Positions 1 through 8,617 of a stretch of DNA of 64,000 nt are shown one piece after another. Origin of the DNA: Halorussus sp. MSC15.2 (GTDB lineage Archaea; Halobacteriota; Halobacteria; Halobacteriales; Haladaptataceae). The position numbers and the translations under genes were made by a program. How positions within the stretch are numbered: position 1 is the stretch's first letter; every line of letters starts with the position of its first letter. The stretch covers positions 186,001 to 250,000 of the forward strand of contig NZ_VSLZ01000002.1 in NCBI RefSeq assembly GCF_010747475.1, read 5' to 3'. Below the pieces are notes generated by a model. It saw nothing but the letters and a program-made list of their open reading frames with translations, ran no database searches and was not told the DNA's origin.

Positions 1-824
1 GGTCGGCAGAGGCGGCGGTGCCCGACGTGGAGGCTATCCGCAAGTTCATCACCGACGGAAAAGTCATCGACGGCTCCTCGGGAACGTACGCCGGCAAGGA
101 CTACCCCGGCAGCCTCTCGGGCATCAAAGCCAGCCAGTCGGAAGCGAAGTACGACTACACCTTCGGGAAGGTCAAATCGTCGGTCCTCAAGGACCACCAG
201 AGCGCCGACAAGGAGATTCGCGTGGACGGCAAGACCATCCCCGAGGTCATGGACGGCGAACCGATTACCATCTTCATCGACCCGCCGAAGAAGACGCCGA
301 AGGAGGCGAAGGCCATCCAGCGCTGGACGGACAACCTGAAGACCGTCGGTATCCCGGTGAAGACCCAGACGCTGTCGTTCAACACCATGCTGTCGAAGGT
401 GTACCAGCAGGAGGACTTCGACATCTACCCGATGGGCTGGGGCGGCACCGGTCCGTTCGGCAGTTCCGCCTACGCCTTCTTCCACTCGGACAACGCCGAC
501 GACCTCTCGAAGAAGGACCACAAATCGGACAAACTCAACGTCGAATCGACGCTGTACAACGCGGTCGGATACGGTCTCTCCGGCGGCAGTGCCGACAAAC
601 TGCTCTCGGACGCGCGGACCGAACTGAACCCCGACAAGCGTGACAAACTCAGCGCGAAGGCCCTAGAGCGCATCTACCTCGACATGCCGTACTTCCTCAT
701 GGACTACGAGAAGATGAAGTGGCCGGTCAACACCGAGAAGTTCGGCGGATTCATCGACGGACTCGTGGACCCGCCGTACGCGAGTTTCGGCACCGCGCTG
801 AACAACATCCACCTGAAGGAGTAG
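1..824 (+). CDS. ABC transporter peptide-binding protein, C-terminal part
   Basis: The reading frame is open from the first base, so the N-terminus, including any lipobox and signal, lies outside the window; about 270 C-terminal residues are visible. The text resembles the second lobe of family 5 solute-binding proteins (DppA/OppA type): a segment with TIFIDPPKKTPKEAKAIQRW, then a substrate-contact-like region with GWGGTGPFG, and a terminal stretch LDMPYFLMDYEKMKW typical of this fold. It would capture peptides or similar ligands outside the cell and deliver them to the permeases downstream. Two permease and two ATPase genes follow in the same direction, which supports the assignment. The true ligand cannot be read from the sequence. 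Confidence 0.85.
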   Translation, partial: SAEAAVPDVEAIRKFITDGKVIDGSSGTYAGKDYPGSLSGIKASQSEAKYDYTFGKVKSSVLKDHQSADKEIRVDGKTIPEVMDGEPITIFIDPPKKTPKEAKAIQRWTDNLKTVGIPVKTQTLSFNTMLSKVYQQEDFDIYPMGWGGTGPFGSSAYAFFHSDNADDLSKKDHKSDKLNVESTLYNAVGYGLSGGSADKLLSDARTELNPDKRDKLSAKALERIYLDMPYFLMDYEKMKWPVNTEKFGGFIDGLVDPPYASFGTALNNIHLKE

Positions 825-1005
825 CGACCTCGGCTCTCCCTCTCGCGGCGTTTTCGTACGGGATGCACTCCTAGTAACTCGTCGGCCTGAGAGGGGTCCG
901 TGACGTGCTAAATCATCACATTCATAACGAACCTGCTCCATGAACAGCACGTATTTGCCGGAGTCACAATCGAAAGAAGAAACCACAACGTAATCGAAGT
1001 AAACA

Positions 1006-1995
1006 ATGACACGAATTAGTGCAAGATACTTGGGCAAGCGATTGGTCGTGTCCTATCTGACCTTGCTTGTCATCATGTCGCTCCTCTTCGTCCTCATCAG
1101 GAGTATGCCGGGTTCGTTCATCGGTTCGATGATTACCCCGGAACTCGACCAGGACGACATCATGAGGCTGCGAGAGACTTGGGGCCTAAACGAACCGCTT
1201 TGGAGACAGTACGTCGATTTCATGATTAACTACCAGACCGGCCAGTTCGGACGGTCGCCGACGTACAAAGAGCCAGTTTGGGACATCATCATCCGACGGC
1301 TTCCGCGCACGATGATACTGTTCGGCAGCGCGTTCATCGTCCAGTTCATCGTCGGTCCGCTCGTCGGGATGTACCTCGGCTGGTGGCGTGGCACGCGGAA
1401 GGACAAGAGCATCTTCACGACGAGCCTCGCCGTCTACTCGATGCCGGCGTTCTGGATTTCGTGGTTGTTCATCTGGTTGTTCAACTACGAACTCGGCTGG
1501 TTACCGAGCACGTACATGTTCACCAAGTTCGCCAACTTCGAGTGGACGACGATGTCGATAATCGTGGACGTGCTCAAACACATCACCCTCCCGCTCGTCA
1601 GCATCGCGTTCGTCTCGTGGGTCGGTGCCATGTTGGTCATGCGACCCGCGATGAACAACGTGACCAGCGAGGATTACGTGTTCCTCGCGCAGGCGAAGGG
1701 ACTCAGCGAACGGACGGTCATGATAAAGCACGCCGCGCGAAACGCGTTAATTCCGGTCGCGACACAGGCTATTGTCGGACTCGCGTTCCTGCTCGACGGC
1801 AGTGTCATCATCGAGAACGTGTTCAGTTGGCCGGGTCTCGGGCAGGTCATCGTCACGTCGGTGCTGAGCAGAGACTACCCCGTCTCGCAGGCGGCGTTCT
1901 TCATGCTCGCCGTCCTCATCGTCGTCATGCGACTCGCGACGGACATCGCGTACACGTATCTCGACCCGCGCATCAAGTTCGGGGGTGATTCCTGA
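1006..1995 (+). CDS. ABC peptide transporter permease (DppB type)
   Basis: Inner-membrane permease of 329 residues, the usual length for DppB. It starts with a membrane helix (YLTLLVIMSLLFVLI), has a family-typical extracytoplasmic segment with ETWGLNEPLWRQYVDF, and further helices. The cytoplasmic EAA loop that docks the ATPase is visible as DYVFLAQAKGLSERTVMIKHAARNALIPV. The stop codon overlaps the start of the next permease, so the two are co-translated. It pairs with the following gene to form the channel. A 180-base gap separates it from the binding protein gene; I see no clear promoter there. Confidence 0.93.
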   Translation: MTRISARYLGKRLVVSYLTLLVIMSLLFVLIRSMPGSFIGSMITPELDQDDIMRLRETWGLNEPLWRQYVDFMINYQTGQFGRSPTYKEPVWDIIIRRLPRTMILFGSAFIVQFIVGPLVGMYLGWWRGTRKDKSIFTTSLAVYSMPAFWISWLFIWLFNYELGWLPSTYMFTKFANFEWTTMSIIVDVLKHITLPLVSIAFVSWVGAMLVMRPAMNNVTSEDYVFLAQAKGLSERTVMIKHAARNALIPVATQAIVGLAFLLDGSVIIENVFSWPGLGQVIVTSVLSRDYPVSQAAFFMLAVLIVVMRLATDIAYTYLDPRIKFGGDS

Positions 1996-2954
1996 TGGCC
2001 GCCGAAACCGAGAGCAGTTCGCAGTTCGACTCGCTGAAGGAGCGCTGGCGACCCCGAATCGAGCGGTTCCGCCGAGGATGGGACCGGTTCACCGAGGAGA
2101 AGATGGGTGTCCTCGGTATCGTCATCATGGTCGTGTTCGTCACTTGGGCGCTGTTCCCCGACGTGTTCGCTCCCCATTCACTGGAGTGGCGAGCGTATCT
2201 AGGAACCGAACCCGGACGACTGACGGCCGAACAGGCCGAGTCGCTTCCCCACCCGCCGGCGTTCGGCGACCCGTTCTTCGCCCCGCTCGGGACGAACTAC
2301 CTCGGGGAGGGTATCCTGACGCTGATAATCCACGCCGCCGACGACGCGCTGTACATCGGCTTCGCCGCGGGACTCCTGTCGAGTCTCGTCGGCGTTCCGC
2401 TCGGACTCGTCAGCGGCTTCTACGGGAACACGTGGATAGACGAGATGATTCAGCGCATCGTCGACGTGATGTACGGCCTGCCGTTCCTTCCGTTCCTCAT
2501 CGTCCTCGTGGCGATTCGAGGTATCACGACGACGAACATCATCCTCGGCATCGCGGTCACCTCGTGGCTCAACAACTGCATCATCATCCGCGGGGAGACG
2601 CTCTCGCTGAAGGAACGCTCGTACGTCGAGTCTGCGAAGGTCGCGGGCGCGAGCGACACGCGAATCGTGTTCCGACACATCATGCCCAACGTCCTGCCGT
2701 TGGCGTTCGTCTTCCTCGCGCAGGACGCCGCCATCGCCATCCTGTCGCAGGCGTCGCTGGCGTACCTCGGACTGGCGGACTTCACCGCCAACTCGTGGGG
2801 CCTGATGCTCCAGAACATCAAGTCGAACGGATACGTCTTCGACGCGTGGTGGTGGCTCGTTCCGCCGGGGGCCTGCATCATGCTCGTCGCGGCCGCGTTC
2901 TACTTCGTCGGCTTCTCGATGGAGGACGTGACCAACCCGCAGGAGGACAGCTAA
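1995..2954 (+). CDS. ABC peptide transporter permease (DppC type)
   Basis: Second channel subunit, 319 residues. The N-terminus is soluble and charged (about 45 residues), then come a first helix (GVLGIVIMVVFVTWALF) and further helices in the C-terminal half. The segment HPPAFGDPFFAPLGTNYLG is the DppC hallmark 'PLGTD'-type region; the EAA loop reads SYVESAKVAGASDTRIVFRH. The start codon overlaps the stop of the upstream permease. Together they form the heterodimeric pore fed by the two ATPases that follow. Confidence 0.93.
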   Translation: MAAETESSSQFDSLKERWRPRIERFRRGWDRFTEEKMGVLGIVIMVVFVTWALFPDVFAPHSLEWRAYLGTEPGRLTAEQAESLPHPPAFGDPFFAPLGTNYLGEGILTLIIHAADDALYIGFAAGLLSSLVGVPLGLVSGFYGNTWIDEMIQRIVDVMYGLPFLPFLIVLVAIRGITTTNIILGIAVTSWLNNCIIIRGETLSLKERSYVESAKVAGASDTRIVFRHIMPNVLPLAFVFLAQDAAIAILSQASLAYLGLADFTANSWGLMLQNIKSNGYVFDAWWWLVPPGACIMLVAAAFYFVGFSMEDVTNPQEDS

Positions 2955-2955
2955 G

Positions 2956-4101
2956 ATGTCACTACTCGAAGTCAACGACCTTTCGGTGCGGTACGACGCC
3001 GGAGAATCGCAGGTTCACGCCGTGGACGGCGTGAGCTTCAGCGTCGAACACGGCGAAACGTTCGGTCTCGTCGGCGAGTCGGGATGCGGAAAGACGACGC
3101 TCGGCAAATCGCTCGTCCACCTCCTCGACGCCAACGGGTACGTGGAGCGAGGCGAAGTGTGGTTCGACGGGACGCTCCCGAGGTGGGAGGACCAGAACGG
3201 CGAACCGCGTCGGGAGATAATCGATGACGACCAGTATCCCGTCCGCGAAGACGGGAAGACCGACCTCACCGAACTCGACGACCAAGACATCCGCGACGTG
3301 CGGTGGCGCGACATCGCGCTCATCCCCCAGAGCGCGATGAACGCGCTGAATCCGGTCTACAAGGTGGGTGACCAGATAATCGAGGCCATCCTCCGCCACG
3401 AACCGGACACGACGAAGGCGGAGGCCGACGAGCGCGCACGCGACCTGCTGGAACGGGTCGGTATCGAACCCAATCGGGCGGACGACTACGCCCACGAGTA
3501 CTCCGGCGGGATGAAGCAGCGTGCGGTTATCGCCATGGCGATGGCATGCAACCCCGACATGCTCATCGCCGACGAACCGACCACCGCGCTCGACGTCATC
3601 ATTCAGGACCGCATCCTCGAGGAGATAGAGGAGCTACAGGACGAGTTCGACGTGTCCATCCTCGTCATCAGCCACGACATCAGCGTGATGGCCGAAATTT
3701 GTGACAAACTCGGGGTGATGTACGGCGGTAAGATGATGGAGAGCGGGCCGAAAGAGGACGTGCTGGAGTCGTCCGCGAACCCGTACACGCTCGGACTGAA
3801 GAACTCGTTCCCGACGGTCAAACAGGAACAACAGCAGTTGGTCTCGATTCCGGGGTCGCCGCCGACCCTGCTCGACCCCAGTGACGGCTGTCGGTTCGCG
3901 GACCGATGTCCGTTCGTCGTAGACGAGTGCCACACGTCGCATCCGCCGATGTACGACGTGGAGGCCGCCGAGATGGGGACGCGGACCGAAGCGAGCGACC
4001 GCCACGCCCACCGTTCGGCGTGTTACCGGGTCGACGACCTCGAACAGATGCGCGAAGACGCAGCCAAGGAGGAAACATGGACCGAAACGAAGACCCACTG
4101 A
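2956..4101 (+). CDS. ABC peptide transporter ATPase (DppD type)
   Basis: ATP-binding subunit, 381 residues. Walker A GESGCGKTT lies near residue 41, the signature EYSGGMKQR in the middle, Walker B with DEPTTALD after it, and the H-loop VISHD follows. There is an insertion between Walker A and the Q-loop (about residues 65-110), common in haloarchaeal members. The C-terminal oligopeptide/dipeptide domain is present with the cysteine pattern GCRFADRCPF...C...ACYR. It begins one base after the permease stop, so it belongs to the same operon. It powers uptake together with the next gene. Confidence 0.94.
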   Translation: MSLLEVNDLSVRYDAGESQVHAVDGVSFSVEHGETFGLVGESGCGKTTLGKSLVHLLDANGYVERGEVWFDGTLPRWEDQNGEPRREIIDDDQYPVREDGKTDLTELDDQDIRDVRWRDIALIPQSAMNALNPVYKVGDQIIEAILRHEPDTTKAEADERARDLLERVGIEPNRADDYAHEYSGGMKQRAVIAMAMACNPDMLIADEPTTALDVIIQDRILEEIEELQDEFDVSILVISHDISVMAEICDKLGVMYGGKMMESGPKEDVLESSANPYTLGLKNSFPTVKQEQQQLVSIPGSPPTLLDPSDGCRFADRCPFVVDECHTSHPPMYDVEAAEMGTRTEASDRHAHRSACYRVDDLEQMREDAAKEETWTETKTH

Positions 4102-5444
4102 TAGAAGTCGAGAACGTCTCGAAGTGGTTCGACATGTCTCAGGGGGTCATGGACCGCCTGATGGGCAAAGAGCCGAACCCCGTGAAGGCAGTGGACGACG
4201 TGTCGTTCACTATCAACGAAGGCGACATTATGGGCATCGCGGGCGAGTCCGGGTGCGGGAAGACCACGCTCGGCAAACTGCTCGTGCAACTCCACGAACC
4301 CACCTCGGGAAGCATCCGGTTCGACGGCAACGACATCACCGACATGTCCAACGAGGAGGAGAAGGAGTTCCGCAAGCGGGTCCAGATGATATTTCAGGAC
4401 CCCTTCGAGAGCCTCAACCCCCGGATGACGGTGTTCCAGTCGGTCGTGGAACCGCTCCGAATCAACGACATGCACGACGGGTACAACGAGCGCCGCGACC
4501 GCGTCATCGAGGTGCTGAACGAGGTGGGCCTGTCGCCCGCCGAGGCGTACCTCAACGAGTTCCCGAAGGAACTCTCCGGCGGCGAACTCCAGCGAGTCGC
4601 CATCGCGCGGGCGCTGGTGGTCAATCCGGACTTCGTCGTCTGTGACGAACCCGTCTCGATGCTCGACGTGTCCATCCGGGCGGGCGTCCTGAACCTGATG
4701 AAGGAGTTGCAGGACGAGTACGGCCTGACCTACGTCTTCATCAGCCACGACCTCTCGCTCATCCGGTACATGTGCGACCGGACTGCCATCATGTACCTGG
4801 GCGACCTCATCGAGCAGGGGCCGACCGACGACGTGGTGATGGACCCGAAACACCCCTACACAGAGGCGCTGTTCGACGCGGTGCCAGAAGTGGACCCCGA
4901 GTCCAAGCGCCACCGCGCCAACGTCACGGGCGAGGTTCCGAATCCGCGGAACCCGCCGTCGGGGTGCCGGTTCCATCCCCGTTGTTCGGAGATAATCCCG
5001 CCGGAGAACTGGACCGGCGACCAACCCGCCTTCCGCCGCGTGTTCAAGTTCAAACGACAAGTGGTCACCGAGCAACTCGACCCGGAAGATGTCGGAATCG
5101 GTCCGGGGACACCGCCGGACCGGGCCGCAGACGAGTTGCTCGAACACGGACTCGCGCTCGAACTCCCCGAGGAACACAAATCCGAGGGCGAGAGGGGAAC
5201 CACTATCGAGTGGCAGCGACTCGACATCCCGCAGGACGCCGAGCAGACCTTGCGGGAGACCGCCAGACGAGTCGTGGACGGCGACTACGACGCGGCCCGG
5301 GAGATACTCGACGGCGAGTTCGAGACTATCTGTGCACGGGAGCACCCCGACCTGCGGACGGCGGGCGACCAGATAACCGCGTGCCACCTCTACGAGGGTG
5401 AGCACCAAGAGACGAGGAGAGCGCGGTCGAACGCCGACGACTGA
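4077..5444 (+). CDS. ABC peptide transporter ATPase (DppF type) with C-terminal insertion
   Basis: Second ATPase, 455 residues from the ATG at 4077, chosen because a GGAGG ribosome site stands just upstream (4068-4072) and the protein then begins like its family (DPLIEVENVSKWF). It overlaps the preceding gene by 25 bases. Walker A is GESGCGKTT, the signature ELSGGELQR, Walker B CDEPVSMLD, and the H-loop FISHD. The usual C-terminal cysteine cluster is split: GCRFHPRC comes first, then roughly 100 extra acidic residues, and only then the closing CAREHPDL and ACHLYEG. From general knowledge such an insertion is frequent in haloarchaeal DppF-like proteins; its function is unknown. Confidence 0.93.
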   Translation: MDRNEDPLIEVENVSKWFDMSQGVMDRLMGKEPNPVKAVDDVSFTINEGDIMGIAGESGCGKTTLGKLLVQLHEPTSGSIRFDGNDITDMSNEEEKEFRKRVQMIFQDPFESLNPRMTVFQSVVEPLRINDMHDGYNERRDRVIEVLNEVGLSPAEAYLNEFPKELSGGELQRVAIARALVVNPDFVVCDEPVSMLDVSIRAGVLNLMKELQDEYGLTYVFISHDLSLIRYMCDRTAIMYLGDLIEQGPTDDVVMDPKHPYTEALFDAVPEVDPESKRHRANVTGEVPNPRNPPSGCRFHPRCSEIIPPENWTGDQPAFRRVFKFKRQVVTEQLDPEDVGIGPGTPPDRAADELLEHGLALELPEEHKSEGERGTTIEWQRLDIPQDAEQTLRETARRVVDGDYDAAREILDGEFETICAREHPDLRTAGDQITACHLYEGEHQETRRARSNADD

Positions 5445-5533
5445 CGCACGCTCACCTTTCTCTCGTCCTGACGAATCGGTCGAAGCTATCGGACAACGTT
5501 TATGTTGTTACGGCAACCCGTCTTTGACAGTAT

Positions 5534-6016
5534 ATGACAGGCCGCATTCCCTTCAGTCCGCAGAAACCCGTCGCAGTGGGGTCGTTTCTGCTGGTGGCGC
5601 TCGTGGCGACGATGCTGTTCGTACCGACGTTCTCCGCCCACGTCGCAGTGATGAACAAGGTCAGCATCGACGCGACGGCGACCGACGTCGCCACCTCGGA
5701 CGACGGGAGCCAACTCGTCGTCGAGATTCGAGTCCACAACCCGACCGGAAGCGCGTTCACCGCGTCGTACGGTCGATTGTACGGGAAGGTCGGTAACCGG
5801 ACGCTGACGACCCCCGGGGTCGAACTCGACGGGGGAACCATCGGTGCGGGCGAAACCGGGACCGTTACCGCCCGTATCGACATAGAGGACGGCTCCGGCG
5901 AGGAAGCCGCGGCCGCCATCGAATCCGGACGGCTCCGCATCGTCGGCCAACTCGAAGGGACCATTCAGGACGTGGACGTCAGAATCGACGTGACGGAGGA
6001 CGAAGTCGATGGCTGA
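5534..6016 (+). CDS. Membrane-anchored protein with extracytoplasmic beta domain
   Basis: I do not recognise a named family. The 160 residues start with a short basic stretch, then one hydrophobic helix (VGSFLLVALVATMLFVPTF) that anchors the protein or acts as an uncleaved signal. The rest is a small beta-rich domain with the pattern VVEIRVHNPTGSAFTASYG and later GAGETGTVTARIDI, reminiscent of LEA14-like or immunoglobulin-like accessory domains. It overlaps the following membrane protein gene by eight bases, so the two are probably expressed together. Function unknown. Confidence 0.75.
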   Translation: MTGRIPFSPQKPVAVGSFLLVALVATMLFVPTFSAHVAVMNKVSIDATATDVATSDDGSQLVVEIRVHNPTGSAFTASYGRLYGKVGNRTLTTPGVELDGGTIGAGETGTVTARIDIEDGSGEEAAAAIESGRLRIVGQLEGTIQDVDVRIDVTEDEVDG

Positions 6017-6455
6017 GCGCACGCGTACGACGTCCGGGTTCGACCTCGACGGCGTCCGTACGAACCTCCGTCTCCTCGCGTTCACCCTGTTCATCGGGTC
6101 GGTTGCCGGGATGGGAGCGTTCATGTCGGTCAAGCACACGCTCATGCCGCTGGGAGTCTCCCAGACGTGGGCGTACGTCGTCATCGTGCTCGGCGGCGCG
6201 TACAACCATCTCCTCGCGAGAGACCTCACCGAGAGCATCACGCTGGCGTTGGGATCGTTCCTCGTCGGACTCGCCTTCCACGTTGCGATGTGGATTGCGC
6301 CACTCTGGCTGCTGCCGTATCCCCCGCTCGCGCGGGACGTCCTCCTCCCGAAGATGCTGGGTCAGGCGATAGCCGGTGCACTCTTCACGTATCTGGTGAC
6401 GTTCTACGGGGCGTACTTTGCGACGGCGCTCGTCGGCGGCTATCTCGAAGGCTAA
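6009..6455 (+). CDS. Multi-pass membrane protein of unknown function
   Basis: 148 residues with about four predicted membrane helices, the first near residues 15-35 (LRLLAFTLFIGSVAGMGAFM) and the last near the C-terminus (GALFTYLVTFYGAYFATALV). No catalytic motif is visible. Its start overlaps the stop region of the previous anchored protein, which suggests the pair works together in the membrane. The family is not one I can name. Confidence 0.75.
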   Translation: MAERTRTTSGFDLDGVRTNLRLLAFTLFIGSVAGMGAFMSVKHTLMPLGVSQTWAYVVIVLGGAYNHLLARDLTESITLALGSFLVGLAFHVAMWIAPLWLLPYPPLARDVLLPKMLGQAIAGALFTYLVTFYGAYFATALVGGYLEG

Positions 6456-6493
6456 CCGAGGCGTTTTTGGGCCGGCGCGCGCAACGTGAACTC

Positions 6494-6754
6494 GTGTCGA
6501 AGGACACCCCGAATCCCGAGAAGTCGGTGCGCGAACGGGGGACGTTCGCGAGCCACAACGACGACCCCACCCTCGCCAGTTACCTCTCGTCGCTGTTTCT
6601 GGTCCTGTCGGTCCCGGGGTTCATCGTGGCGGCCTACGCCGGACACTGGGCCGGACTCTACGGGTACGGTTCCATCGTCCCCGCGTTCGCCGGACTGCTC
6701 ATCGCCTCGCTCGCCGTCGCCTTCTCCCTGATGCACTGGCTGACGGGTCGATAA
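6494..6754 (+). CDS. Small two-helix membrane protein
   Basis: 86 residues from a GTG start at 6494, chosen because the frame upstream of it is only shadow sequence of the previous gene. A charged N-terminal third (SKDTPNPEKSVRERG) precedes two hydrophobic helices (SSLFLVLSVPGFIVAAYAG and SIVPAFAGLLIASLAVAFSL). No known domain is visible. It follows two membrane protein genes at a 38-base gap and may share their transcript. Confidence 0.65.
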   Translation: MSKDTPNPEKSVRERGTFASHNDDPTLASYLSSLFLVLSVPGFIVAAYAGHWAGLYGYGSIVPAFAGLLIASLAVAFSLMHWLTGR

Positions 6755-6783
6755 TCGACGACTGTGGACGCTGGTGGCCGGTC

Positions 6784-6996
6784 TCAGTAGGTGTTGGTCC
6801 GTAGGGTCATGTAGAACACCACGACCATCGCGGCGACGAGGAGGGAGAACTCGGTCCGCGTCGGCGACCCCGACGTTCCGTCGAAGAAGAAGGCCAAACT
6901 GGCGAGCCCGAGTCCGACCGCCAGCGCGAAGAGGAGGATAGTCCTGTTACCCTCGTCGGTCAACCAGACGAATATCGTCTCCTTCGGGTCGTCCAT
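6784..6996 (-). CDS. Small two-helix membrane protein
   Basis: 70 residues on the minus strand: an acidic start (MDDPKETIFVWLTDEGN), one helix (ILLFALAVGLGLASLAFFF), a short loop, and a second helix (EFSLLVAAMVVVFYMTL). It is the last gene of a leftward set of three closely spaced genes (from 7792 to 6784) and is nine bases downstream of its neighbour. No function can be assigned. Confidence 0.65.
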   Translation of the reverse strand: MDDPKETIFVWLTDEGNRTILLFALAVGLGLASLAFFFDGTSGSPTRTEFSLLVAAMVVVFYMTLRTNTY

Positions 6997-7005
6997 ATCG
7001 ACTGC

Positions 7006-7539
7006 TCAGTACCAGACGTCTTTGTAGTCGCAGTTGACGGGTTCGTTCGTGACGTTCTGTGCGAGCGCCATCGACGTGAGCGCGACGGTCGAGTCGGCGG
7101 TGAACGCCTCCTCCTCGTCGCGCCACTCGCAGACGCCGACGCCGACTTCGAGTTCCCAGTCTCGAATCGTCAGGAGCCACTCGTCCGGGAGTTCCTCCGC
7201 GTCGTCTCGGACCTCCACGCGGAAGAGGTACTTGTACGTCGTCTCGTAACGGTCGCTGATGTCCTCGCCAGCCATGTACTCGGGAAACGGCGGCGTGCCG
7301 AACAACTGGACGAGTCGATAGAGCGCCGTGCCGACGTCACCTTCGGCGACCTCGCCGGGTTCGTCGGTCAGCGGTGCCCGAACGTCGAGGTCGTCGCGGT
7401 CGTTTATCACGTCTTCGACGAGGACTTGGCCGTCCTCGCGGCGGCGACGAATCTCGTCCTGCGGAATCGGTTCGAGCACCAGATTCTGTAACTGTTCGAG
7501 GTCGGGCGCGTCGGGGTGAGTGCGAACGTCTATCGGCAT
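7006..7539 (-). CDS. Acidic soluble protein of unknown function
   Basis: 177 residues, acidic throughout, with no signal peptide or membrane helix. The body contains a conserved-looking core (ETTYKYLFRVEVRDDAEELP followed by WLLTIRDWELEVGVGVCEW). One base separates it from the upstream gene stop, so it is probably co-transcribed with the two small membrane proteins on either side. I do not recognise the family; a cytoplasmic partner of these membrane proteins is possible but unproven. Confidence 0.7.
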   Translation of the reverse strand: MPIDVRTHPDAPDLEQLQNLVLEPIPQDEIRRRREDGQVLVEDVINDRDDLDVRAPLTDEPGEVAEGDVGTALYRLVQLFGTPPFPEYMAGEDISDRYETTYKYLFRVEVRDDAEELPDEWLLTIRDWELEVGVGVCEWRDEEEAFTADSTVALTSMALAQNVTNEPVNCDYKDVWY

Positions 7540-7540
7540 G

Positions 7541-7792
7541 TTAGTAAGCGAAATAGTTGAAGCCGCGCCATCCGAGATAGCCCGCCACGAACGCGCCGAT
7601 GCCGACGGCGGTCACGCCGATAGCCTCGACGCTGCTGACGGCCCCCTGCTGAATGGGGTCGAGACCGAGGTACAGCGTGATGCCCACCATGGTGAGGATG
7701 TATCCGACGACGATGCCGAGCAGCATGACTGCTAACGACGCAAAACCCGCCGGACCGCGGAGGGGTTTGGGTACTTGTTCGCGTATCGCCAT
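7541..7792 (-). CDS. Small membrane protein with two helices
   Basis: 83 residues: short basic N-terminus (MAIREQVPKPLRGP), a first helix (ASLAVMLLGIVVGYILTMVG), a loop, and a second helix rich in glycine and alanine (AIGVTAVGIGAFVAGYLGW). It is the first gene of the three-gene leftward set. Sequence just upstream (around 7800-7825) is AT-rich on this strand and could hold its promoter. Function unknown. Confidence 0.68.
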   Translation of the reverse strand: MAIREQVPKPLRGPAGFASLAVMLLGIVVGYILTMVGITLYLGLDPIQQGAVSSVEAIGVTAVGIGAFVAGYLGWRGFNYFAY

Positions 7793-7885
7793 GGTTTGTG
7801 GTATTATTCGCCAAGGTTAAAAGTTCCGCACTTTCAACGTGACGCGGTTCGCCGACGTCTGCCGGTTCCCCGCGACCCGCCCGAC

Positions 7886-8260
7886 TCAGTTGCGGACGTC
7901 GTCCGAGGGTTCGTCGCTCTTCCGCGCGTCCGACTCGACGTGTTCGAGACCGTCACCGCCCAGCGGCGACATCTCGGGGTCGAACTCCCCGGTCCGGTCC
8001 GGGTCGGTCGATTCGTCGGGCGTCCCGCCGGACCGGTCGGGTTCGTCGGACGGCATGGCGACGTACTCCTCGGTCGGGGTCCGGAAGCGGTAGCCGAGGA
8101 CGATGAAGAGTCCGCCGAGGACGACCCGAAGGACGACCCACGGCGAAGTGACTGCGTACTCTCCGGTCACCACCCCGCCGTGGAGGGCCTCTCCCACGAG
8201 GAGCGCCCCGACCACGAGCAGGAACGTACTCAGCATCGCCAAGAACCGTACTGAAAGCAC
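7886..8260 (-). CDS. Membrane protein with long acidic tail
   Basis: 124 residues. Two hydrophobic helices occupy the first half (LAMLSTFLLVVGALLVGEAL and WVVLRVVLGGLFIVLGY); the second half is a cytoplasmic-type acidic tail rich in D, E, S and P, typical of haloarchaeal disordered tails. It is separated from the other leftward genes by 93 bases. No named family recognised. Confidence 0.65.
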   Translation of the reverse strand: MLSVRFLAMLSTFLLVVGALLVGEALHGGVVTGEYAVTSPWVVLRVVLGGLFIVLGYRFRTPTEEYVAMPSDEPDRSGGTPDESTDPDRTGEFDPEMSPLGGDGLEHVESDARKSDEPSDDVRN

Positions 8261-8617
8261 GCACGGTGGTTGCTAGTGGCACGATTTACGCCTTCCGATT
8301 TCACGTCGAAGCGATGATACGCCGAGTCGGGGACGCGACTGACGGCCGAATTCGGTTGGTCGCCACTTTTCGACGTATTGTCACGATAACAAATCATATC
8401 CCCCGACTATAACGCCACCTGTCAAAATTATTTGTACTCTGGGCGTGCCGCGGTCGTGTCAGGAAATCCGGCACGAACCCCGGGGCAGGGTGTCAATTCG
8501 CCGTCCTGTCGGCCACAATTTTCATTATGCCTCCATTGACCATGTAAAGTAAAGTATGAGGACGTATCTCTTCTCTGTTACGAGGTTTTTTGCGTCATTA
8601 GGCGAGGGGAATAGCCA
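8261..8617. other. Intergenic region upstream of the pilus operon
   Basis: About 357 bases without a convincing gene. It has AT-rich stretches around 8385-8435 and 8515-8560 that may carry the promoters for the leftward membrane protein gene and for the rightward pilus operon, but no TATA box at a clear distance from either start could be fixed. No repeat or tRNA seen. Confidence 0.5.
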
